Origin: Candidatus Rokuibacteriota bacterium
Lineage (GTDB): Bacteria > Methylomirabilota > Methylomirabilia > Rokubacteriales > CSP1-6
Assembly: GCA_003220435.1 (NCBI GenBank)
Contig: QHSL01000072.1
Location: forward strand, 27,591-91,590
Direction: 5' to 3'
Length of the DNA: 64,000 bases
Positions 43,482 to 52,847 of the stretch are shown one piece after another. Position 1 is the first letter of the stretch. Each line of letters opens with the position of its first letter. The notes beneath the pieces were generated by a model. That model saw only the letters and a list, made by a program, of their open reading frames with translations, did no database searches and was not told where the DNA came from. A program made the position numbers and the translations under genes.

Positions 43482-43549
43482 CCGTCCGTCTCCTTTTCGC
43501 ATTCTCGCGATCATGATCACCCGTCCGTGTTTCGGCGACACAAACGGCG

Positions 43550-43562
43550 TGTTACAAGTCTG

Positions 43563-43566
<4 letters not shown>
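43550..43566. promoter_or_regulatory. Possible Pho box
   Basis: TGTTAC occurs twice 11 bp apart (43550-43555 and 43561-43566), the spacing of PhoB half-sites, about 70 bp upstream of pstS and touching the phoB stop. It is oriented away from pstS, unlike most Pho boxes, which lowers confidence. Confidence 0.3.
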
Positions 43567-44321
<755 letters not shown>

Positions 44322-44413
44322 CGTGTCAACCTCCCGTGCGGTAGCCATCGGGGCCGAGTGTCGGCTCGCGGGGTTACAGATTCGTGACGAACGAGTAAAT
44401 CTTGGGCGGCGCC

Positions 44414-44475
44414 GTGCGCGCTGCAGGTCGTCGCGGGGCTGGGGCCCCGCCGGCCGAGGCGCGGCTATGAATCCC
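44414..44475 (+). repeat. GC-rich intergenic repeat, family 2, copy 3
   Basis: Upstream of phoB. It reads GTGCGCGCTGCAGGTCGTCG, then GGGGCCCCGCCGGCCGAGGC and GCGGCTATGAAT. Both blocks match the copy at 36973-37093. With the copy at 38607 this makes three in 7.5 kb, all within or flanking the phosphate regulon. Confidence 0.65.
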
Positions 44476-44483
44476 GGTCGGGA

Positions 44484-44714
44484 CTACGACAGCAGGTCAG
44501 AGATCGTGCGGACGAGCGACTCGAAGCTCACCCGGCCCGTGACCTCGAGCACTGCGACCCGCCGGAACAGCGCCTCGAAGCGAGCGCGCTCGGCGTCGGT
44601 GACGGCGGCCCCGGGCCGGCGATCGAGGTCGAAGGCGCCGAGGTTCTGAAGTTCGACGGGGGTGGTCAGCCGCGGAGCTTGTTGGACGCGTCGAGCGCCG
44701 CGACTTTGTAGCAC
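44484..44714 (-). CDS. Possible small protein after sthA
   Basis: An open frame ends at 44484 and encodes a plausible small protein: TTPVELQNLGAFDL, then DAERARFEALFRRVAVLEVTG and SFESLVRTISDLLS. The start is unclear. GTG at 44714 would overlap sthA by 49 nt and lacks a proper ribosome site; a CTG at 44669 overlapping the sthA stop is another option. Helical, cytoplasmic, no family recognised. Confidence 0.33.
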   Translation of the reverse strand: MLQSRGARRVQQAPRLTTPVELQNLGAFDLDRRPGAAVTDAERARFEALFRRVAVLEVTGRVSFESLVRTISDLLS

Positions 44715-46117
44715 TCCGCCAGCGTCGGATAGTTGAAGACCGTCTCGAGGAAGTAGTCGAGTCCGCCGCCGAGGCCGAGGACAGCCTGTCCGACGTGTAC
44801 GAGCTCGGTGGCACCGGTCCCCAGGCAGTGGACGGCGAGGAGCCGCCGGTCCTCGCGGTGGAAGAGCATCTTGAAGAAGCCGCTGCCGTCGCCCAGGATC
44901 TGGCCCCGCGCGATCTCGCGATAGCGAGCGACGCCGGTCTCGTACGGAACGCGCGCCGCGGTCAGCTCGTGCTCCGGCGGTCCCACCATCGAGATCTCAG
45001 GAATCGCGTAGATGCCGATCGGGAAGTGGCGCGCCATTGGTCGCGCCTCGATCCCGAACGCCTGACACGCGGCGAGGCGCCCCTGCTCCGATGACGTGGC
45101 GGCCAGGCTCGGGTAGCCGATCACGTCACCGGCGGCGAAGATGTGCGGCACCGCCGTGCGAAAGGCCTCGTCCACCTTGATCCGGCCCCGTCCGTCGGCG
45201 TCGAGACCCGCCGCCGGCAGGTTGAGGCTCTCGGTCGCGGCCAGTCGGCCCGCCGAGAACAGCACGGCGTCGGCCACCAGACGCTTGCCCGATTCGAGCA
45301 TCAGGATCGCCCGCGGCGGCGAGCCGTCGGTCAGCGCCAGGGTCTCGACTCCCTCGCCGAGACGGAATGTGACGTTGCGCTGGCGGAGCTGATGCATGAG
45401 CTCGTCGACGATCTCGCGGTCGGCGAACTCGAGCGGCCGCTCGCGACGCTCGACGAGCGTGACCTGCACGCCGAGGGCGGCGAACATCGACGCGTACTCG
45501 ATCCCGATGACCCCCGCGCCCACGACCGCCAGCGCGCGCGGCAGCTGCTTGAGATGCGGCACCTGATCGGAGTCCAGCACGATCTCGCCGTCCGGCTTCA
45601 CGCCCGGCGTCGGCGCCGGCCGGGCGCCGACCGCGATCACGATGTGGCGCGCCGTCACCTGCCGTAGGCCGCTCTCGGCGCGGATCGCCAGCGTGTGCGG
45701 GTCGACGAACGACGCCTCGCCCTGGAGGAGCACGACGTCGTTGCGGCGAAGCTGCTGCTCGACCACCTCGATCTCGCGGCCGACCACCGCCTCGACGCCG
45801 GCGAGGAGCTGCTCGGCGGTGGGTCGGGTTGCCGGCCGCGCCCACGGCGGCCGTTCGGCGAGGCCGGCGACGCCGGCGTGCGCCAGGATCGCCTCGCGCA
45901 GGGTCTTGCTGGGGATCGTGCCGGTGTCCATGCACACGCCGCCCACGCAGCGGCGCTTCTCGACCACCGCGGCCCGGCGTCCGAGCTTGGCCGCCTGCAC
46001 CGCGGCGCGCTGGCCCGCCGGGCCGCTGCCGATCGAGACGAGATCGAAGTCGTAGTCCGGCGCCACGGGCGGGCACCCCCAGTCGGCCGCGGTTTCGACA
46101 CGCGGGCCCTTGGGCAT
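44666..46117 (-). CDS. sthA: SthA-like soluble pyridine nucleotide transhydrogenase
   Basis: 483 residues. Flavoprotein disulfide-reductase fold: FAD motif VSIGSGPAGQRAA, NAD motif VVGAGVIGIEYAS and the second FAD motif HIFAAGDVIGYP. The redox site reads GGVCMDTGTIPSK: the second cysteine of the usual pair is Thr, as in SthA and unlike lipoamide dehydrogenase. It moves hydride between NADPH and NAD+. A longer than usual N-terminus (about 20 residues) precedes the FAD motif. ATG at 46117. Confidence 0.87.
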   Translation of the reverse strand: MPKGPRVETAADWGCPPVAPDYDFDLVSIGSGPAGQRAAVQAAKLGRRAAVVEKRRCVGGVCMDTGTIPSKTLREAILAHAGVAGLAERPPWARPATRPTAEQLLAGVEAVVGREIEVVEQQLRRNDVVLLQGEASFVDPHTLAIRAESGLRQVTARHIVIAVGARPAPTPGVKPDGEIVLDSDQVPHLKQLPRALAVVGAGVIGIEYASMFAALGVQVTLVERRERPLEFADREIVDELMHQLRQRNVTFRLGEGVETLALTDGSPPRAILMLESGKRLVADAVLFSAGRLAATESLNLPAAGLDADGRGRIKVDEAFRTAVPHIFAAGDVIGYPSLAATSSEQGRLAACQAFGIEARPMARHFPIGIYAIPEISMVGPPEHELTAARVPYETGVARYREIARGQILGDGSGFFKMLFHREDRRLLAVHCLGTGATELVHVGQAVLGLGGGLDYFLETVFNYPTLAECYKVAALDASNKLRG

Positions 46118-46153
46118 TGTGACAGGACGGCGCCGCCCGCGCGAGCCCGCTCG

Positions 46154-46264
46154 CTACAGAATGACGTCGGCCGGCTGAAGCTCCTCGATCCGCGCGAACG
46201 CGGTGATGATCAGGTCGGCGGTCGCCACGTTCGTCGCGAGGGGCACAGTGTGGACGTTACACAC
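46154..46264 (-). CDS. 36-residue peptide resembling the end of methylglyoxal synthase
   Basis: GTG at 46264 is preceded by a near-perfect AAGGAGG (spacing about 7). The peptide contains VHTVPLATNVATADLIITAF, which closely matches the conserved VWN-IPVATNVATADFII region near the C-terminus of MgsA, and ends QPADVIL. The N-terminal two thirds of MgsA, with the catalytic Asp and phosphate site, is missing. The gene lies 36 nt before sthA, so it may be cotranscribed. It is either a small regulatory protein or a remnant that kept a ribosome site. Confidence 0.55.
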   Translation of the reverse strand: MCNVHTVPLATNVATADLIITAFARIEELQPADVIL

Positions 46265-46441
46265 TGGTTCCTCCTTCGCAAGCGGTGTTGTCTCCCGTGA
46301 GCGTCCCAGCGAGCGGTCTACGGCCATCCGCAGCTACCCTAGCGAGCCTCTGTTGCGGCCGCGTGACGGGAGCGCGAAGGTTGTGCGAACCAGGCCGGCG
46401 AGCGACGGGCGAGATCCTTCAACCCGAGGAGCACGCGCTGC

Positions 46442-46470
46442 TTGTTCACGCGACATCTCGCATGTAGGCT
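46442..46470 (+). promoter_or_regulatory. Weak promoter candidate for the aquaporin gene
   Basis: TTGTTC (46442-46447) and TAGGCT (46465-46470) are 17 bp apart in the divergent gap, 50 bp before the GTG start at 46520. Both hexamers are poor matches. Confidence 0.28.
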
Positions 46471-46519
46471 CCTTCGGCGACTGACCCGAGCGCACTGTAG
46501 ACCAAGGTCGGAGGAGCGC

Positions 46520-47215
46520 GTGACCGCAGCAACGACGCCACAATTCTCGCTGTTGCAGCGCGCGACCGCCGAGGCCGTCGGCACGGCGCTGCTCCTGGCC
46601 GCGGTCGTCGGGTCGGGGATCATGGGCGAGCGGTTGGCCGGGGGGAACATGGCGGTCGCACTGCTGGCGAACACGCTGGCGACTGGTGCTGCGCTCGTCG
46701 CGCTGATCCTGACCTTCGGGCCGATCTCCGGCGCCCACTTCAACCCGGCGGTCACCCTCGCGGATGCCTCGCAGGGCGGCACCCGGTGGCCCGAGGTGCC
46801 CCTCTACATCGCGGCGCAGATCGGCGGGGCCTTCGCGGGTGTCGCGGCGGCGCACACTATGTTCGAGGCACCACTGTTCTTCGCGGCGCGCCATGTCCGG
46901 TCGGGCATGGCGCAGGCGTTCAGCGAGTTCGTCGCGACGTTCGGGCTGCTCGCAGTGATCTGGGGCTGTGGCCGGCTCCGGTCGTCCGCGGTCCCGTTCG
47001 CGGTCGGGGCGTACATCACGGCGGCGTACTGGTTCACCGCCTCGACGTCATTCGCCAATCCCGCCGTGACGCTCGCGCGCGCGGCGTCAGACACGTTCTC
47101 CGGCATCCGCCCGGCTGACGCTCCGGCGTTCATCGTGGCGCAGCTGCTCGGCGCGGCGGCGGCAACCGCGCTGTTCGGGTGGCTGGTTCCTAGCCGACCG
47201 GAACCGTCACCCTGA
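46520..47215 (+). CDS. Aquaporin / MIP-family channel
   Basis: 231 residues from GTG at 46520 (GGAGGAG upstream). Six hydrophobic helices and two NPA loops: HFNPAVTL (NPA 75-77) and FANPAVTLARAASDTF (NPA 180-182). The residue after the second NPA is Val, not the Arg of the selectivity filter in classic aquaporins. This variant (NPAVTxAR) recalls AqpS-like channels of arsenic clusters, so a solute other than water is possible. No ars genes are nearby. The 3' end overlaps the convergent kinase gene by 26 nt. Confidence 0.88.
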   Translation: MTAATTPQFSLLQRATAEAVGTALLLAAVVGSGIMGERLAGGNMAVALLANTLATGAALVALILTFGPISGAHFNPAVTLADASQGGTRWPEVPLYIAAQIGGAFAGVAAAHTMFEAPLFFAARHVRSGMAQAFSEFVATFGLLAVIWGCGRLRSSAVPFAVGAYITAAYWFTASTSFANPAVTLARAASDTFSGIRPADAPAFIVAQLLGAAAATALFGWLVPSRPEPSP

Positions 47216-48998
47216 CGGTCGTCCCGCGGCCCACCTCGCTTTCGATCAGGAGCTGACCGCCGTGGGCCACCACCAGGTGCCTGACGATCGCAAGCCCGAG
47301 CCCGGTGCCGCCGAGCTCGCGCGAGCGCGCCTTGTCGACGCGATAGAACCGCTCGGTGATCCGCGGGAGATCGGCCGGAGGGATCCCGATGCCGGTGTCG
47401 ACCACGTCGATCGCGACCTGGCCGTCCGCCACGGGCAGCGCCTTCACCGTCACGCTGCCGCCCTCCGGTGTGTACTTGACTGCGTTGTCGACCAGGTTGA
47501 TCACGACCTGAACGAGCCGGTCGCGGTCGGCCAGCACCGTCGGCAGGTCGGGCGGCACGTGGCTTCTGAGCGTCACGCGGCCGCTTCCGGCGCGCGGGCT
47601 CATGATGGCGAGCACCGCGTCGACGACCTCGTCGAGCCGCGTCGGCGCCAGCTTCAGCGATACGCGTCCCAGCTCGATGTTCGAGAGGTCCGTCAGGTCG
47701 TTCAGGAGCCGGCCCAGCCGCTCGGTGTGACGGAACACGATCTCGAGGAACCGGCGCGCGTTCTCTCGCTCCTCCAGCGCGCCGGCCAGGAGCGTCTCGA
47801 GGTAGCCATGAATCGCGGTCAGCGGCGTTCGCAGCTCGTGCGAGACGTTGGCCACGAACTCGGTGCGCACCTGCTCGAGCCGGCGCAGCTCGGAGACGTC
47901 GTGGAGGACCATGACCACGCCGACCTCGTCGGGCGACAGGCGGAGCGGCACCGCGTTCACCTGCACCCGCCGCTCGACCGGACTCGCCAGGCGCAGCTCG
48001 CGCCGTGACACGGCGCCCTCGCCCCGCGCCCGGCTCTCGCGGAAGACCTCGTGCAGGTCTCGGTTGCGGATGACCTCCAGGAAGGGCTTCCGCTCGCCGC
48101 GCGTCGTGTCGAGCGCGAACATCGTGCGCGCACGCTCGTTCATCAGGATGATGATGTCGCGCCCGTCGACGGCGATGACACCTTCGATCATGCCGTCGAG
48201 GATCGCCGTCGCCTTCGCCTGCTCCTGCTCGAGGTCGGCCATCTTCTCCTTGAGGCGCGCCGCCATCGCGTTGAGCGCCCGTCCCAGCGAGCCGATCTCG
48301 TCGGGCGAGCGCACCGGCGCCCGGACGCCGAAGCTGCCCTCGCTCATCCGGCCGGCGATCGCCTGCATCTCGACCACCGGCTTGGTCACACGGCGCGCGA
48401 CGAAGAGGCCGATCCCGCACGCCACCAGGAGCGCGACGACCCCCCCGGCCAGCATCGCCCGGTGGATCGCAGCATACGACGAGGTCACCGCCGCCAGCGG
48501 CAGGGCGAGCCGGATCACGCCGATCGTGCGGGCGCCGTCGACGAGGGGCAGCGCCACGTAGAGAAGCGGCACGTTGATGGTCGCGCTCGACCTGAGGTCT
48601 CGACCGACCCGCCCCGCGAAGGCGGCTCGAACCTCCGGGCGCCCGGCGTGGTTCTCGACGCGCGGGAGATCCTCGGCCGCGATCTCGGAGTCGCCGAGAA
48701 CGCGGCCGTCGGCGGAGATCACGGTGACGCGCGCGACGGTGGGGCGCGCCGCCCGGACCGCGAACGCGCGAAGCTCGGCCGGGGACGCGCCGCGCGCGAC
48801 CAGCGCGCGCGTCTCGTCGTGCAGCAGCCGCGCGTTGCTGGCGAGGCGGGCCTCCAGCATCTCCACCGCGTACGCCTCGAGGGCCCGCGTCAGATAGAGC
48901 CCCCCCGCGAGCGTCGTCAGCGCGACGAACCCGACGAGGGTCAGGGTCAGCTTCCGCGCGATGGAGCGGCGCAGGAAATGGACGAACGCCTGGAACAT
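47190..48998 (-). CDS. PhoR-type sensor histidine kinase
   Basis: 602 residues. TM1 about 16-38; periplasmic sensor about 40-175; TM2 about 180-202. Then HAMP (RRVTKPVVEMQAIAGRM), PAS (about 263-370), HisKA with His387 in VANVSHELRTPL, and HATPase with DNAVKYTP, DTGIGIP and GTGLGLAI. It phosphorylates the regulator 2 nt upstream in the operon. The large periplasmic domain is longer than in E. coli PhoR, so the signal may not be phosphate alone. Confidence 0.92.
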   Translation of the reverse strand: MFQAFVHFLRRSIARKLTLTLVGFVALTTLAGGLYLTRALEAYAVEMLEARLASNARLLHDETRALVARGASPAELRAFAVRAARPTVARVTVISADGRVLGDSEIAAEDLPRVENHAGRPEVRAAFAGRVGRDLRSSATINVPLLYVALPLVDGARTIGVIRLALPLAAVTSSYAAIHRAMLAGGVVALLVACGIGLFVARRVTKPVVEMQAIAGRMSEGSFGVRAPVRSPDEIGSLGRALNAMAARLKEKMADLEQEQAKATAILDGMIEGVIAVDGRDIIILMNERARTMFALDTTRGERKPFLEVIRNRDLHEVFRESRARGEGAVSRRELRLASPVERRVQVNAVPLRLSPDEVGVVMVLHDVSELRRLEQVRTEFVANVSHELRTPLTAIHGYLETLLAGALEERENARRFLEIVFRHTERLGRLLNDLTDLSNIELGRVSLKLAPTRLDEVVDAVLAIMSPRAGSGRVTLRSHVPPDLPTVLADRDRLVQVVINLVDNAVKYTPEGGSVTVKALPVADGQVAIDVVDTGIGIPPADLPRITERFYRVDKARSRELGGTGLGLAIVRHLVVAHGGQLLIESEVGRGTTVRVTVPVG

Positions 48999-49000
48999 GC

Positions 49001-49687
49001 TCAGTCGACCTCGAACCGGTAGCCAACCGACTTGACGGTCGTGATCCGCGTCCCGGCGTCGCCGAGCTTCGCGCGCAGGCGGCGCACGTGGACGTCCACG
49101 GTGCGCGACTCGATCTCGTCGGCCCGCGCGTAGCCCCACACCCGGTTCAGCAGGTGCTCGCGGGAGAGGACGCGCCCGGCGGCCTGGAGCAGCGCGTGCA
49201 GGAGGTCGAACTCCTTGGGCGTGAGCTCGAGGGGCCGGCCGCGGAGGGTGACCATGTGGCGCGACGGGTCGAGCGTCACCGAGCGCTGCGACAGGACGCC
49301 GGGCGCCCCGTCGGGCCGCGCGCGCCGGAGCACCGCCCGGACCCGGGCCACGAGCTCCTTCGGCGAGAACGGCTTGCCCACGTAGTCGTCGGCGCCGATC
49401 TCGAGTCCCACGACCCGGTCGACTTCGTCGGACTTCGCGGTGAGCATGATGATCGGCACGGTCGCGGTCGTCGCGTCGCGCCGCAGCTGACGGCACACTT
49501 CGAGGCCGTCGAGCTCGGGGAGCATGAGGTCGAGGACGACGAGGTCGGGAACCACCGCCCGCACCTCGCGCAGCGCCTCCGGGCCGCTCGAGGCCGTTCG
49601 GCAGCGGAAACCGTCTCGCTCCAGGTGCAGCACGATCAGGCGGCGGATGTCGGGCTCGTCCTCCACCACGAGGACCTCCTGCGCCAT
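49001..49687 (-). CDS. OmpR/PhoB-family response regulator
   Basis: 228 residues, PhoB/PhoP-like. Receiver: acidic VVEDEPD at the start, Asp53 (VLDLMLPE), and YVGKPFS. C-terminal winged helix with LTPKEFDLLHALLQ and SVGYRFEVD. Cognate of the kinase that follows 2 nt later. Together they are a second Pho-like system, separate from the regulator beside pstS. Confidence 0.92.
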   Translation of the reverse strand: MAQEVLVVEDEPDIRRLIVLHLERDGFRCRTASSGPEALREVRAVVPDLVVLDLMLPELDGLEVCRQLRRDATTATVPIIMLTAKSDEVDRVVGLEIGADDYVGKPFSPKELVARVRAVLRRARPDGAPGVLSQRSVTLDPSRHMVTLRGRPLELTPKEFDLLHALLQAAGRVLSREHLLNRVWGYARADEIESRTVDVHVRRLRAKLGDAGTRITTVKSVGYRFEVD

Positions 49688-49690
49688 CGG

Positions 49691-50425
49691 CTAGGCGCGG
49701 CAGGCCCGAAAGTTCGCGTAGTCTCCCTGCGCCGTCGAGCCGGTGTCGTCGGAATCGGTCAGGACGGCGATGCCGGCGGGCTTCGGCGTCTCACCGACGT
49801 CGAAGTACTTCTTGAAATCGTCGCGCGCGTTGACGCGCTCCTCCACCCACTCGCCGTTCTTCTCGGGCGCGCCCGACCGCAGCACGCGTACCTGCGTGAG
49901 GCCGAAGTTGGAGTTGAGGCGCGTGCCGACCGCCACCTTTTCGCTCCACACGTACTTGACCGCCCTGGGTCCGGTGATGCGCGAGTACGGCACGAGCAGG
50001 TAGACGGCCAGCGCGCTGTCGTTGGTCTTCGACTCGCGCTCGTCGCCGCCCTTCGGGAACTCGAGCGGCCGCCACACCCACGCGAGCAGGGGATAGGCGT
50101 CGAGGTCCCACTCGAATTGCTTGGCGGCCTGGATGCCGAGCTCGCGCGAGACCGCGCGCAGGAAGCGGAGACCGGACTCCTCCGTCACCTTGTAGACGTC
50201 CTTGCCGGCGTCCTTGCGGGGCTTCCAGTCGGACGGAAACTGGCCGATCTTCGACTTGGCGAAATCCTCGATCGCGATGCAGTCGGGCTGGGCGCCGACA
50301 CGACCCGGCAAGGCGGCCGACGGCAGGAGGAGCGTCGCGGCGACCACCAGGACGCGTATCGCGGCGCGCCGCGGGGTCGACGGCTCAGGGGCGCCGACGA
50401 TCAGATCGGGGTCGGCGTGCGTCAT
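49691..50425 (-). CDS. DUF3047 family exported protein
   Basis: 244 residues from ATG at 50425. An unusually long leader (about 25 polar residues before the hydrophobic core VLVVAATLLLPSAAL) precedes a signal cleavage region at VGAQ. The mature part has the family features WDLDAYPLLAWVWRPLEFP, VYLLVPYSR, KYVWSEKVAVGT and IAVLTDSDDTG, a jelly-roll-like sugar-binding shape. Function unknown. It ends 3 nt before the response-regulator start, so it may be cotranscribed with it. Confidence 0.82.
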   Translation of the reverse strand: MTHADPDLIVGAPEPSTPRRAAIRVLVVAATLLLPSAALPGRVGAQPDCIAIEDFAKSKIGQFPSDWKPRKDAGKDVYKVTEESGLRFLRAVSRELGIQAAKQFEWDLDAYPLLAWVWRPLEFPKGGDERESKTNDSALAVYLLVPYSRITGPRAVKYVWSEKVAVGTRLNSNFGLTQVRVLRSGAPEKNGEWVEERVNARDDFKKYFDVGETPKPAGIAVLTDSDDTGSTAQGDYANFRACRA

Positions 50426-50451
50426 GCCTGGAAGGCTAACACACGCGGACG

Positions 50452-51861
50452 CTAGCGGCCGCGGCGCCACCAGTGGTGGACGAGATTGTCGACCACCTCG
50501 CCCAGCTGGCCGATCGTACGACATTCCCGGACGAAGTCGCACGACGGCGTGTAGAGCGGCATGACGCTGTCGCCGATGCCCCAGCCCCACTGGCCCTCGG
50601 GGTTGAGCCAGATGATCCCCTTCACGCGCTCGCGGATGAGCCGCAGCGCCCACGCCTGCGGGTCGTTGTAGTTGTTGCGCGCGTCGCCCAGGACCAGGAT
50701 CGTCGTCTTGCGGTCGAGCGAGTCGAGCTCGGTCTTCGAGAACCGGCTGAAGGCGAATCCAAAATCCGACCGGCAGTGGTAGTCCACCGGGGCGCCCTTC
50801 AACGCCCATTCGATCGCGCGCTCGACCGGATAGGTGTTGAAGGCCTGGGTGACTTCGGCGATCTCCGACACGAACACGTACGAGCGCACGCGGCTGAAGC
50901 ACTCCTGGAGGCTCCAGACCAGCTGCAGCATGAAGCGCGACGCGTTGCGGACCGAGTCGGACACGTCGCAGATCGTGATCAGCTTCGGCTTCTCGCGGTG
51001 CCGGCGCTTGAGGAAGATCTCCATCGGGATCCCGCCGTACTGGAGGCTCTTGCGGGTGGTGCGCCGCGAGTCGAGGCGCCCCTTGTGCTCCTGGCGCTGG
51101 CGCAGCGCGAGCGCGTCCTTGATCTTCCGCGCCAGGCGCGCGACCACGCTCTTCATCTGCGCGATCTCGTCCGGCGTCAGCGCGAACAGCGGCTTGTCGG
51201 CGAGCACCTCGCGGGTGAGCTTCTCGCCCTGGCGGTACGCCCGGCGCTCCAGCTCGCGCTCGACGTGCTGGCGGATCATCCGCTTGAACGCTTCGAGCCG
51301 CAGCTCGAGGTAGTTGCGGATGCGGGCGAGCTGCCCCGGGTCGAGACCGCGCTCCTCGAGCGCCTTCATGATCCGCTCGAGGTCCCCCTCGATCGCCGAC
51401 CAGTCGAAGCTGTCCGAGATGCGCCGCGAGAAGAAGCCCACTTGCAGGAAGTACATGAGCCGCTCGAGTCCGGCGTTCTGACCGCCGGAGCGGATGGCCA
51501 TCTCCATCTCGCTTCCCTGGCCGCGCATGAGCAGCTCGGTCAGCTCGTCGAGCTCCAGCCCTTCCTCGTCCAGGAGCTGATCGAGCAGGTCCTTCACGCG
51601 CGGGTCCTCGGGGCCGAGCGCCTTCTTGAGCCCCTCGCCGAGCGCCTCCAGATCGAGGAAGTACAGGTTGAAGAGCCGGTCGAAGGTCGGGTGGTCGCGG
51701 TATTCCTTGATCAGCGTGGCGGCGAGCGTCGACTTGAAGGTCTCGCGGTCCGAGAGGCCGACCTCGGCGCTCGCGGCCAGGGCGTCGAGCGCCTCCGAGG
51801 GCGAGATGCGGATCTCGGCGCGCCGGAGGTCGCCGATGAACTCGAGGATTCGCTGGTCCAG
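50452..51861 (-). CDS. CoxE-like von Willebrand A domain protein with a CTG start
   Basis: 469 residues. The C-terminal VWA domain has the MIDAS start CDVSDSVRN (D-x-S-x-S), with the third metal ligand in LGDARNNY. The N-terminal part is helical. The frame opens only 3 nt after the moxR stop; the first codons read CCC-CTG-GAC-CAG-CGA, and no ATG, GTG or TTG follows for about 260 bp. CTG at 51861, after a GGCGGAG ribosome site, most likely initiates DQRILEFIGDLRRAEIRISP. A GTG start at 51597 would cut off 88 well-formed residues. It works with the MoxR ATPase. Confidence 0.85.
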   Translation of the reverse strand: MDQRILEFIGDLRRAEIRISPSEALDALAASAEVGLSDRETFKSTLAATLIKEYRDHPTFDRLFNLYFLDLEALGEGLKKALGPEDPRVKDLLDQLLDEEGLELDELTELLMRGQGSEMEMAIRSGGQNAGLERLMYFLQVGFFSRRISDSFDWSAIEGDLERIMKALEERGLDPGQLARIRNYLELRLEAFKRMIRQHVERELERRAYRQGEKLTREVLADKPLFALTPDEIAQMKSVVARLARKIKDALALRQRQEHKGRLDSRRTTRKSLQYGGIPMEIFLKRRHREKPKLITICDVSDSVRNASRFMLQLVWSLQECFSRVRSYVFVSEIAEVTQAFNTYPVERAIEWALKGAPVDYHCRSDFGFAFSRFSKTELDSLDRKTTILVLGDARNNYNDPQAWALRLIRERVKGIIWLNPEGQWGWGIGDSVMPLYTPSCDFVRECRTIGQLGEVVDNLVHHWWRRGR

Positions 51862-51864
51862 GGG

Positions 51865-52773
51865 TTACTCCGCCAGCACCTTGTCGAGGGATCCCTTCAC
51901 CCGCTCCAGGTCCTTTTCGTGCTTGACCAGCATCGTCAGCGTGGACTCGACCAGCTCGGCGTCCAGCTCGCGGGCGTTCAGGATCACCAGCGAACGGGCC
52001 CAGTCGAGCGACTCGGACACCGACGGGAGCTTCCGGAGATCGAGCGCACGGATCTTCTGCACCGCGGCCACCACCGACCTCGCGAGCCGCTCGGGAATTT
52101 CCGGAACCTTGAGGCGGATGATCTCGAGCTCATCCGCCGGCGTCGGAAAGTCGATGAACAGGTGCAAACACCGGCGCTTGAGCCCGTCGGAGAGCTCGCG
52201 CGCGTTGTTCGACGTGAGGACGACGAGCGGGATGTGCGTGGCCCGCACCGTGCCGAGCTCCGGCACCGACACCTGGAAGTCCGAGAGGACCTCCAGCAGG
52301 AACGCCTCGAACTCGGGCTCCGCCTTGTCGATCTCGTCCACGAGCAGGACCACCGGCTGCGCGGCCTGGATCGCGGAGAGGAGCGGCCGCGGCGACAGGA
52401 ATCGGAACGAGAAGAACGCGTCCTCTTGCCCGGCGATCTTCGCCACCGCGTCGGGGAGCGACGGCGCGTCGGCGATCAGTTCGCCGATCCGCTCGCGGAG
52501 GAGCTGCGTGTACAGGAGTTGTTTGGCGTACTTCCACTCGTAGAGCGCCTTGCCCTCGTCGAGTCCCTCATAGCACTGCAGCCGGATGAGCGGCCGCGCG
52601 GTGATCTCGGACAGCGTTTTGGCCAGCTCGGTCTTCCCGACGCCGGCCGGCCCCTCGACGAGCACCGGACGACCCATGCGCGCGGCCAGGAACACGACCG
52701 TGGACACGCGACGGCTCGCGATGTAGCGCGCGTGCCTGAACCGCTGCTGGACCTCCTCGACGGACTCGAACAT
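51865..52773 (-). CDS. MoxR-type AAA+ ATPase
   Basis: 302 residues. Walker A EGPAGVGKTELA (about 40-51), Walker B VVLLVDEIDKAE, sensor 1 VVLTSNNARELSDGLKRRC and sensor 2 region near the C-terminus. MoxR ATPases pair with VWA proteins to activate or insert metal cofactors in target enzymes (CoxD/CoxE, NorQ/NorD). The target is not apparent here. The next gene encodes the VWA partner. Confidence 0.92.
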   Translation of the reverse strand: MFESVEEVQQRFRHARYIASRRVSTVVFLAARMGRPVLVEGPAGVGKTELAKTLSEITARPLIRLQCYEGLDEGKALYEWKYAKQLLYTQLLRERIGELIADAPSLPDAVAKIAGQEDAFFSFRFLSPRPLLSAIQAAQPVVLLVDEIDKAEPEFEAFLLEVLSDFQVSVPELGTVRATHIPLVVLTSNNARELSDGLKRRCLHLFIDFPTPADELEIIRLKVPEIPERLARSVVAAVQKIRALDLRKLPSVSESLDWARSLVILNARELDAELVESTLTMLVKHEKDLERVKGSLDKVLAE

Positions 52774-52836
52774 GATGGCTCCTCATCCCGCTGAAGTTCC
52801 GGTGATTGTACCCCGGAGGGCGAGTACACCCTTGTG

Positions 52837-52842
52837 TACAAT
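52837..52842 (+). promoter_or_regulatory. -10-like box just before the M48 protease start
   Basis: TACAAT ends 5 nt before ATG at 52848 and no ribosome site precedes that ATG. If used, the mRNA would be nearly leaderless. It lies within a small palindrome, TTGTGTACAA. Confidence 0.35.
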
Positions 52843-52847
52843 GCCAC

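Noticed and set aside
51598..51861. A frameshift or missing start in the VWA gene
   Set aside because: The frame is open right back to the moxR stop and a CTG with a ribosome site sits at the expected place, so no error need be assumed. A sequencing error remains possible.
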